From NCBI GenBank assembly GCA_023433275.1, contig JAEZDN010000046.1:1-6981 (forward strand): DNA of 6,981 nucleotides, read 5' to 3'. The stretch comes from Verrucomicrobiota bacterium. Its GTDB lineage: Bacteria; Verrucomicrobiota; Verrucomicrobiia; Opitutales; Opitutaceae. Below are positions 1-4,477 of the stretch, piece after piece (position 1 is the first letter of the stretch; each line of letters opens with the position of its first letter). Below the pieces are notes generated by a model that saw only the letters and a list, made by a program, of their open reading frames with translations, made no database searches and was not told where the DNA came from. Made by a program: the position numbers and the translations under genes.

Positions 1-48
1 ACCAAAACCCGCCGCGACCCGCAGGGTGCGCGGTCGAACTGTTCGGTT

Positions 49-75
49 GTCGGGGCGGGGCTCGCCCACGCCCTC
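49..75. repeat. REP-like palindrome, copy 1
   Basis: The core ggggcggggctcgcccacgc forms a hairpin: GGGCG and GGG pair with CCC and CGCCC around a CTCG loop, with one bulged A. Over 27 bases it matches 1678-1704 at 22 positions in the same orientation. It also matches the inverted arm at 1726-1747 at 19 of 22 positions. Sharing of sequence as well as fold suggests one dispersed family rather than chance GC-rich hairpins. No transposase of the REP-associated type is in the window. Confidence 0.6.
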
Positions 76-196
76 CGGTCCTCCACCGGGTTTCCTCTGT
101 GTCTAAATTGCATCGTGCCCGTTCCTATCCCACACGAGCCCCCACCCGCATTGCGCTCCCAATAACGCCCAACCAATCACTGCGCTCTCATCCGCG

Positions 197-215
197 CCCA
201 TTCGTGGAATTCGTG
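197..215. repeat. Short copy of the attcgtg periodic repeat
   Basis: Two adjacent units read cccattcgtg and gaattcgtg, followed by tccca. They match the better-formed three-unit array at 1827-1856, whose units have the form tccMttcgYg. On the minus strand the theme is cacgaat. The copy is short and degenerate, so the relationship rests on the shared unit and spacing. Confidence 0.45.
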
Positions 216-259
216 TCCCACCTCCGCCCCGTCTGCCTCCCCCCAATAACCCATAACCC

Positions 260-1240
260 CTAACCCTTAACTTCTGTCCTTCCCTCCCCTCCCTTCACCT
301 GCAACCACACGTTCGCCACGGTGATCAATCCGCCGCCCACCAGCAGCTGCCACGTCAGGATCTCATTGGGATAATCAAATCCCACCCACCGCGAGAACCA
401 CGCCGGGAGATACAACGCCATCACCGACGCGAACACCGGCTCGAAACAATAGATCAACCCCGCCTCGGTCGCCGTGATCAGGGGCTGCCAGCGCACCATC
501 AGCATGAACGCGCCGAGCGTGCAGAACACGGTGAGCATCCCGGTGAACGTCAGCCAGGCGCCGGAAGTCCAGGGCACGAGACAATCCGCCGGCGACGACG
601 CCGTCCCCAGCGCCAGCAGCGTGAAAAGTCCCCCGACCGTCGCGAACATCACCGCGCTCACCGGCACCGCCCGGTTGCCCGCGTAACGCGCGTCCCCCAG
701 CACGAAGATCTGGCCCATGAAAAACACCGAGCTCGCGAGCGTCTCGATCTCACCGCGGCCCAGGTGCATCGCCCGGAAATCAAAGCGCCCCAGGATCGCC
801 ACGCCGGCGAGCACGAGCGCGACACACCACCACACCACCGGCGGCGGCGCGCGCCGCACCCGCAACGCCACGACCACCGGGATCATCACCGCGTAGAACT
901 GCGTGAGGAACGCCGACACCGAGGCCGACGTGAACTGCAGCCCGTCCACCTGCAGCAACATGCCGAACCCGTTCGCCACACCGAGCAGCAGCCCCTGCCG
1001 CAGCTCGCCGCGCGTCAGCGTGGCCAGTTGCCTTCCCGCCACGAGCAGCAACACCGCCGCCGCGAGCAGGAAGCGCGGCCCCACCGACATCGCGGTGATG
1101 AACCAGTTGCCGCTCCCCGGCAGCAATTGCTCGTGCGTGTGCACGAGCGCCTTGATCACGGGGAAGCTCAGCCCCCAAAGCACATTGGCGACCAACAAGC
1201 CGGTGATCGCGGAACGGTGAGTGGAGTGGACAGACGTCAT
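260..1240 (-). CDS. EamA/DMT-family membrane transporter
   Basis: This 326-residue protein of the inner membrane is almost entirely hydrophobic, with about ten predicted helices in two halves (roughly residues 13-150 and 164-314). This is the layout of the drug/metabolite transporter superfamily with two EamA repeats. The first helix contains NVLWGLSFPVIK, a typical EamA opening. The second half has the conserved FEPVFASVMAL stretch (residues 266-276). Family members export amino acids, metabolites or drugs; the substrate cannot be told here. Between that stretch and the last helix lies a longer polar loop (about 279-297) than usual. The ATG at 1240 is the only sensible start before helix 1, but no Shine-Dalgarno sequence precedes it. 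The last ten or so codons are low-complexity and continue into the repeat-like sequence past the stop, so the original C-terminus may have been altered. The gene appears monocistronic. Confidence 0.9.
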   Translation of the reverse strand: MTSVHSTHRSAITGLLVANVLWGLSFPVIKALVHTHEQLLPGSGNWFITAMSVGPRFLLAAAVLLLVAGRQLATLTRGELRQGLLLGVANGFGMLLQVDGLQFTSASVSAFLTQFYAVMIPVVVALRVRRAPPPVVWWCVALVLAGVAILGRFDFRAMHLGRGEIETLASSVFFMGQIFVLGDARYAGNRAVPVSAVMFATVGGLFTLLALGTASSPADCLVPWTSGAWLTFTGMLTVFCTLGAFMLMVRWQPLITATEAGLIYCFEPVFASVMALYLPAWFSRWVGFDYPNEILTWQLLVGGGLITVANVWLQVKGGEGRTEVKG

Positions 1241-1410
1241 GCAGTGCGTGGGCGAGGGAGCTCGCTCGCGCGGAGTTTAATTCCCACAGCATGCCAGCGA
1301 GCCAACCACGCGAGCAAGGATGCGTCTCTAAAATCCGCGCTACGCTTTGGGATCCGTCGTTGGACAATCGAAGCGCTTCCCTCCCATCGTGAAGATCAAA
1401 CCCTCCCCTC

Positions 1411-1495
1411 CGTCATCCTGAGCGTAGCGAGGGATCCAAGGAAAAGGACGGACCTGCGTCGACTCCGTGGATCCTTCACTCCGTTCAGGATGACG
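1411..1495. repeat. Long imperfect inverted repeat (gtcatcctgagc type)
   Basis: Arms at 1411-1438 and 1468-1495 are 28 bases each and match as inverted repeats at 24 positions, separated by 29 bases. As RNA, two of the four mismatches would be G-U wobbles. The left arm begins cgtcatcctgagcgtagcga and both arms end at a ggatcc core. From memory, elements opening with gtcatcctgagcg and ending near ggatcc are dispersed in many unrelated bacterial genomes. It lies about 170 bases upstream of the EamA start. No poly-T follows either arm, so a terminator role is unlikely. Confidence 0.8.
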
Positions 1496-1550
1496 GTGAG
1501 GGAATTTAAGGATTTCCAATAAAGAGGCGGCTCACCGACTCAAAACTCGT

Positions 1551-1607
1551 TCAGTTCCTCAGCAGCGCGCCCCCCACTAGCAGCTGCCACGTCAGCATCT
1601 CATTTCC
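1551..1607 (-). pseudogene. Relic of a second EamA transporter gene end
   Basis: Bases 1568-1604 match 331-367, inside the intact EamA gene, at 34 of 37 positions in the same orientation. Read on the minus strand in the matching frame, this gives NEMLTWQLLVGGALLRN and then a TGA stop (1551-1553). The intact protein has NEILTWQLLVGGGLI at residues 292-306, so 12 of 15 residues agree. The reading frame is kept, but everything upstream is missing: the sequence passes directly into a 12-bp-period repeat at 1612. The simplest view is a decayed or deleted EamA paralogue or tandem duplicate. A gene-conversion or short duplication event could give the same picture. Confidence 0.7.
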
Positions 1608-1611
1608 ACCT

Positions 1612-1635
1612 GGGTGAATCTGTGTTGATCTGAGG
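1612..1635. repeat. 12-bp-period repeat (gggtgaatctgt type), copy 1
   Basis: Two successive 12-base units, gggtgaatctgt and gttgatctgagg, share an atct core. The pair matches 4377-4400 at 17 of 24 positions. On the minus strand the theme is cacagat. It starts right where the EamA relic stops, so it may mark a rearrangement junction. Confidence 0.5.
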
Positions 1636-1640
1636 TTGAA

Positions 1641-1673
1641 CTGCATTCTTCCGGCTGAGCCGGAATCATGCAG
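1641..1673. repeat. Symmetric 33-base hairpin; arm repeated at 1794
   Basis: The sequence folds as ctgcat, a tc internal loop, ttccggc, a tga loop, gccggaa, tc, and atgcag: 13 perfect base pairs with a symmetric 2x2 internal loop. Its first 20 bases, ctgcattcttccggctgagc, recur at 1794-1813 with one difference, as a direct repeat 153 bases away. The second copy lacks the closing arm. The two copies bracket the palindromic element at 1679-1750. Confidence 0.7.
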
Positions 1674-1678
1674 ATGAT

Positions 1679-1750
1679 GTAGGGGCGCGGCTTGACCGCG
1701 CCCTTTTTATCGCAGCGGAAAACATGGGCGTGGACGAGCCACGCTCCTAC
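1679..1750. repeat. Paired REP-like palindromes (inverted pair)
   Basis: Left arm 1679-1703 and right arm 1726-1750 are 25 bases each and are inverted copies of one another at 20 positions, with a 22-base spacer. Each arm is also a hairpin by itself: GGGCGCGG pairs with CCGCGCCC around cttga, and GCGTGG pairs with CCACGC around acgag. Both outer ends read gtagg/cctac. Two head-to-head palindromes with a short spacer is the arrangement of BIME-like units known from REP elements. The left hairpin is followed by ttttt, so it could stop plus-strand transcription, although no plus-strand gene needs it. Confidence 0.75.
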
Positions 1751-1826
1751 CACGGAAGAGTTCGACTGCACGCCCGGCGCCGTTCCGCTCCATCTGCATT
1801 CTTCCGGCTTAGCGAAAGTTCGAATC

Positions 1827-1856
1827 TCCCTTCGTGTCCCTTCGCGTCCATTCGTG
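1827..1856. repeat. Three-unit 10-bp tandem repeat
   Basis: Three contiguous units read tcccttcgtg, tcccttcgcg and tccattcgtg. A shorter related copy is at 197-215. The 10-base period is close to one helical turn. There is no coding frame to explain it. It lies between the REP-like pair and the SWIB terminator. Confidence 0.65.
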
Positions 1857-1879
1857 GTTCCGCTCTTCTCCGCTCCCCC

Positions 1880-1913
1880 AAAACAAAACCGCCGCGGATT
1901 GCTCCGCGGCGGT
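1880..1913 (-). terminator. Intrinsic terminator of the SWIB gene
   Basis: An 11-bp perfect stem (accgccgcgga at 1888-1898 pairing with 1903-1913) has a 4-base loop. On the minus strand it is followed by TTTTGTTTTG. It begins 25 bases beyond the stop codon of the SWIB gene in the direction of transcription. It is the strongest terminator-like structure in the window. Confidence 0.85.
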
Positions 1914-1938
1914 CAAAATTCAAATCGCTCTGGCGAAA

Positions 1939-2208
1939 TCAGGAGAGGTTCTTGCTGACCAGCTTGGTCATGTCGAACATGCTGACCTGGCTCTTGCCAC
2001 CGAAGACCGCCTTGAGGGCGTCGTCAGCGTTGATCATGCGCTTGTTCTTTTTGTCCTGCAGGCCGTTCTTCTTGATGTAGGCCCAGAGCTTCTTGGTGAG
2101 CTCCGTGCGGGGCAGCGGCTTTTCGCCAACAACGGCGGCAAGCTTCGCGTTCGGGGTGACCGGCTTCATGAAAGCGGCGTTGGGTTTACGAGTGGATTTT
2201 TTAGCCAT
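1939..2208 (-). CDS. Stand-alone SWIB/MDM2-domain protein
   Basis: A small basic protein of 89 residues made almost wholly of a SWIB/MDM2 domain (about 12-88), after a lysine-rich head (MAKKSTRKPN). Landmarks include PLPRTELTKKLWAYIKKNGLQD (31-52), the lysine-rich turn, the INADDALKAVFG stretch (59-70) and VSMFDMTKLVSKNL near the end, all in family order. In eukaryotes SWIB domains occur in chromatin-remodelling complexes. In Chlamydiae, SWIB occurs as a small protein or fused to topoisomerase I. A nucleoid or DNA-linked role is therefore plausible here but unproven. I start at the ATG at 2208 because the alternative TTG at 2241 adds eleven residues outside the domain. Neither start has a clear Shine-Dalgarno sequence. 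The gene has its own terminator and probably its own promoter. Confidence 0.9.
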   Translation of the reverse strand: MAKKSTRKPNAAFMKPVTPNAKLAAVVGEKPLPRTELTKKLWAYIKKNGLQDKKNKRMINADDALKAVFGGKSQVSMFDMTKLVSKNLS

Positions 2209-2265
2209 AGTGGCATCCGTGATAGATGCGACGTACCCCAATGCAACGATTTTCTAGAGGGAGAA

Positions 2266-2294
2266 TTTAGATTTTCAGAGGGAAAATCCGCCAA
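2266..2294 (-). promoter_or_regulatory. Possible sigma70-type promoter for the SWIB gene
   Basis: On the minus strand, TTGGCG (2294-2289) and TCTAAA (2271-2266) are separated by 17 bases. Each agrees with the consensus at four of six positions. Transcription would start near 2259, leaving about 50 bases of leader before the ATG at 2208. The spacer carries a perfect 7-bp dyad (gattttc/gaaaatc, 2270-2288) that could be an operator or chance. The call rests on pattern only. Confidence 0.3.
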
Positions 2295-2333
2295 AATAGA
2301 CTTGCGGCGCGTTCGCCTCCGCCCCGTTCGCGC

Positions 2334-4274
2334 TCACCCGCGCTCATCCATTTGCACGAACTGCCGGTACAACGCGGCGTACCTTCCACCCTCCGCCAAC
2401 AACCCCGCATGCGTGCCGCGTTCGATGATCCGGCCCTGGTCCAGCACCAACACCAGGTCGGCATGCCGGATCGTGCTCAACCGGTGCGCCACCACAAAAC
2501 TCGTGCGTCCGCGCAACAGCTCAACGAGCGCCTTCTGCAGCCGCGCTTCCGTGACCGCATCGATCGAACTCGTCGCTTCATCGAGGATCACCATCCGCGG
2601 GTCGGCGATCAACGCGCGGGCGAAGCAAATCAACTGCCGCTGGCCGAGCGAAAGCCCGCCGCCGCGCTCGCCGACTTCCGTGGCAAACCCTTGCGGCAGC
2701 GCTTCAAGCAAATCCAGGCAATCCAGCCGGCGCGCCGCGTCGCGCACCTCTTCCTCCGTCGCTTCCGGCTTCGCCAGCCGGATGTTTTCGAGCACCGTCC
2801 CCGTGAAAAGAAGGTTCTGTTGGAGCACCATTCCCATCTGCCGGTGGAGCGAATGGCTGGTGACGGTTCGGATCTCCCGGCCGTCCACCAAAACCTCGCC
2901 CCGGGTCCGCAGGTAGAACTTCGCGGCCAGGTTGATGATCGAGCTCTTGCCGCTTCCCGTATGCCCCACCAGGGCCACCGTCTGCCCCGGCTCGGCCGTG
3001 AAGGAAACATCATGCAACACCGGCTTCGCCGGATCATACCCGAACGTCACCGACCGGAACTCCACCCGCATCCCGGCCTGCTTTGTCCCTGGCGCGCGCG
3101 CGAACCCGTCCCGCCCATCGTTCCCTGGAGCGCGGGCGACCCCGCCCGCGTCATCCGTCCCGGGCGAAACCACCGCCGCCCCGTCCTGCCGCCGCGGATC
3201 CGCCAGCGCCGTCGCCGCCGGGTCGTCCTCCCAGTCCGGCTTCAGGTCGATCAACCGGAAAACCCGCTCCGCCCCCGCCATCGCGATCAGCGCCTGGTTG
3301 TATTGGTTTCCAATGATCGAGATCGGCGCGAAGAACTGGTTCGCCAGCAGGAAAAACGTGATGAGCCCGCCGGTCGTCATGTCGCCCTCAAACACCCGCC
3401 ACCCACCAAACATCAAGAGCGTGGCCACGAAGAACTGGCTGTTCAGCTCGAGCAACGGCGTGAGGATCGCCGACGTCCGCGCGAGCGCGATGTTGTAGCG
3501 CGCATGGTCGGCCAACAGATTGCGGAACAACCCCGAGTTGGTCTCCTGCCGCACGAAGCCCTGCGTCACGCGCATGCCGCCAACCGATTCCGCCAGCGTG
3601 GCCGTGACGCGGCTGAAACTTTCCTGCGAGGCGCGTGTGTGCTGGCTGAGTTTCACGCGGAAATGCCGGTTCAACAGCCACAGCACCGGCGCCATCGCGA
3701 GCACCACCATGAAGAGCACCCAGTCGCTCCACCACATCACCGCCGCCGCAAAGAGCATCGAGCCAAACTGGATCACGCTCACGAACATCACGTCCTGGAT
3801 GCCGGTGCGCACCGACTCCACGTCGCTCGTCACGCGCCCGATGATGCGGCCGACCTTCACCCGGTGGAAGAAGCTCATCGGCTGGCGCTGGGTCGTGGCG
3901 AAAAGCTCGGCCCGCAACCCGTTCACCACCGTCTCGCCGATCTCCAGCGCGAAGCGCTGCCGGAAATGAAACAACACGTCCGTGCTCACCGCCAGCACCC
4001 CATAACCGAGCACCCCCGCGGCGATGCCCGCCAGGTCGCGCCCCGTGATCGGCCCCTTGATCACGATCGCCACCACCCACGCAAGCGCCGGCAGCTGCGC
4101 GGCGCGGATCAGCGTCAGCACCAGCAACGCCACCACCTTCCCCTTGATCGGGGCCGTGTAGGTGAAGAGCCGCCGGATCAGCCCCCACTCCAGCGGCTGC
4201 TGCAGCGCCTCGTCCTCCTCCTCGCGCACACGGCGCACGAGCCCAAGGTCGCGGACCGGTTTCGGCGCGCTCAT
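2334..4274 (-). CDS. ABC exporter half-transporter, canonical-Walker-B subunit
   Basis: A 646-residue inner-membrane protein with an exporter-type transmembrane domain (six helices, about residues 46-325) followed by an ATPase domain (about 402-640). Visible motifs are Walker A GHTGSGKSS (437-445), the Q-loop around Q485-Q486, signature LSLGQRQ (541-547), Walker B MVILDE with catalytic E566, D-loop SSID (569-572) and H-loop H597. The signature departs from LSGGQ. The coupling segment HRVKVGRIIGRVTSDVESVR (137-156) is typical of ABCB/MsbA-like exporters. Its partner is probably the half-transporter at 4474-6345. A GGAGG ends 7 bases before the ATG and fixes the start. The linker between domains (about 345-401) is long and holds an in-frame repeat of two 12-residue units. 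The substrate is unknown; heterodimers of this type carry drugs, peptides or lipids. Confidence 0.93.
   Translation of the reverse strand: MSAPKPVRDLGLVRRVREEEDEALQQPLEWGLIRRLFTYTAPIKGKVVALLVLTLIRAAQLPALAWVVAIVIKGPITGRDLAGIAAGVLGYGVLAVSTDVLFHFRQRFALEIGETVVNGLRAELFATTQRQPMSFFHRVKVGRIIGRVTSDVESVRTGIQDVMFVSVIQFGSMLFAAAVMWWSDWVLFMVVLAMAPVLWLLNRHFRVKLSQHTRASQESFSRVTATLAESVGGMRVTQGFVRQETNSGLFRNLLADHARYNIALARTSAILTPLLELNSQFFVATLLMFGGWRVFEGDMTTGGLITFFLLANQFFAPISIIGNQYNQALIAMAGAERVFRLIDLKPDWEDDPAATALADPRRQDGAAVVSPGTDDAGGVARAPGNDGRDGFARAPGTKQAGMRVEFRSVTFGYDPAKPVLHDVSFTAEPGQTVALVGHTGSGKSSIINLAAKFYLRTRGEVLVDGREIRTVTSHSLHRQMGMVLQQNLLFTGTVLENIRLAKPEATEEEVRDAARRLDCLDLLEALPQGFATEVGERGGGLSLGQRQLICFARALIADPRMVILDEATSSIDAVTEARLQKALVELLRGRTSFVVAHRLSTIRHADLVLVLDQGRIIERGTHAGLLAEGGRYAALYRQFVQMDERG
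3086..3157 (-). repeat. In-frame 36-bp tandem repeat in the ABC linker
   Basis: Two contiguous 36-base units (3086-3121 and 3122-3157) match at 26 positions, both starting tccctgg. The second contains a perfect 8-bp hairpin, cgcgggcg-accc-cgcccgcg (3131-3150), resembling the REP-like palindromes elsewhere in the window. Because 36 is a multiple of three, the array codes for two related 12-residue blocks (GVARAPGNDGRD and GFARAPGTKQAG, about residues 377-401) in the loop between membrane and ATPase domains. A weaker third block, SPGTDDAG, precedes them. Confidence 0.7.
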
Positions 4275-4477
4275 GCGAACACCTCCCCGGCCCTGCGCTC
4301 AAACGCCGCGGGCCACACCTCATCTGGCTGCAGTTCGAAACCGCGAGCTCCTAACGGCTCCAAGCCATTCCGATCTGGGTTCATCTGTGCCCATCTTTGG
4401 TCTTCCCCTGGATTATTCCGGATGAAGAGCGGTGCCCAGCGGGCGGGAACCTTGAAGAGCGCGCGTCCCGTCCTCAT
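4271..4477 (-). CDS. Small coupled ORF between the two ABC genes
   Basis: A 68-codon ORF I do not recognise. Its ATG overlaps the stop of the upstream ABC gene as ATGA, and its own TGA overlaps the ATG of the downstream ABC gene the same way. A GGAGG (4485-4489) lies 7 bases before its ATG, the same spacing as for the next gene. The product would be polar and mildly basic, with Trp at 14, 29 and 55 and no membrane segment. The ends (MRTGRALFKVPARWAPLF and PDEVWPAAFERRAGEVFA) have mostly G or C in third codon positions. The middle (about residues 26-34) is encoded by a 12-bp-period repeat found elsewhere in non-coding sequence. It may be a real operon gene, a gene broken by an in-frame repeat, or an inserted spacer that keeps ribosomes coupled. 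Confidence 0.4.
   Translation of the reverse strand: MRTGRALFKVPARWAPLFIRNNPGEDQRWAQMNPDRNGLEPLGARGFELQPDEVWPAAFERRAGEVFA
4280..4288 (-). promoter_or_regulatory. Shine-Dalgarno site deciding the downstream ABC start
   Basis: The minus strand reads GGGGAGGTG, with the GGAGG core 7 bases before the ATG at 4274. It lies within the last codons of the small ORF, as expected for translational coupling. Confidence 0.8.
4377..4400. repeat. 12-bp-period repeat, copy 2, inside the small ORF
   Basis: Units gggttcatctgt and gcccatctttgg match 1612-1635 at 17 of 24 positions. On the minus strand the theme is cacagatgaaccc. It sits in frame within the 68-codon ORF between the ABC genes. Confidence 0.55.

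Larger units (their letters stand above)
1..259. other. Intergenic stretch rich in short repeats, no gene seen
   Basis: I find no convincing coding frame here. The stretch holds a palindrome at 49-75, a small 5-bp dyad at 75-89 (ccggt/accgg), a short copy of the attcgtg periodic repeat around 197-215, and low-complexity C/T/A-rich sequence (repeated taaccc and ataaccc blocks) at 243-271. That last stretch runs into the stop codon and final codons of the EamA gene. No recognisable terminator lies right after that gene. A gene ending to the left of the window cannot be excluded. Confidence 0.6.
1241..1938. other. Long intergenic mosaic of repeats and a gene relic
   Basis: These 698 bases contain no intact gene on either strand. 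From left to right they hold an imperfect palindrome just before the EamA start (1252-1269, 16 of 18 symmetric positions), a long hairpin repeat (1411-1495), a relic of an EamA gene end (1551-1607), a 12-bp-period repeat (1612-1635), a 33-base hairpin (1641-1673), a paired palindrome (1679-1750), a partial repeat of the 33-base hairpin arm (1794-1813), a 10-bp-period array (1827-1856) and the terminator of the SWIB gene (1880-1913). Several open frames cross the region, but they run through these repeats and show no domain. Confidence 0.75.

Noticed and set aside
780..1367. Minus-strand ORF that would extend upstream of the EamA start
   Set aside because: It is in a different frame from the EamA protein and gives an Ala/Gly/Arg-rich product. 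I considered a frameshifted N-terminus, but the EamA frame already contains a full first helix.
1411..1495. CRISPR array or integration site
   Set aside because: Only one inverted pair, with no regularly spaced direct repeats, no spacers, no tRNA and no integrase.
764..1522. Plus-strand ORF of 252 codons across the EamA start and the gap
   Set aside because: It is half antisense to the EamA gene and half through the 1411-1495 hairpin repeat, with no recognisable domain.
2209..2241. TTG start extending the SWIB protein by eleven residues
   Set aside because: No ribosome site precedes it and the extra residues lie outside the domain. The ATG at 2208 gives the usual lysine-rich MAKK start.
2304..2322. 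Imperfect GC hairpin after the downstream ABC gene as terminator
   Set aside because: The stem is interrupted and is followed only by AAGTCTATTTT on the minus strand. Too weak to call, though read-through into the SWIB gene cannot be excluded.
1834..2916. Plus-strand ORF of 360 codons across the SWIB gene
   Set aside because: It is antisense to the SWIB gene and to the ABC ATPase domain, and passes through the SWIB terminator hairpin.
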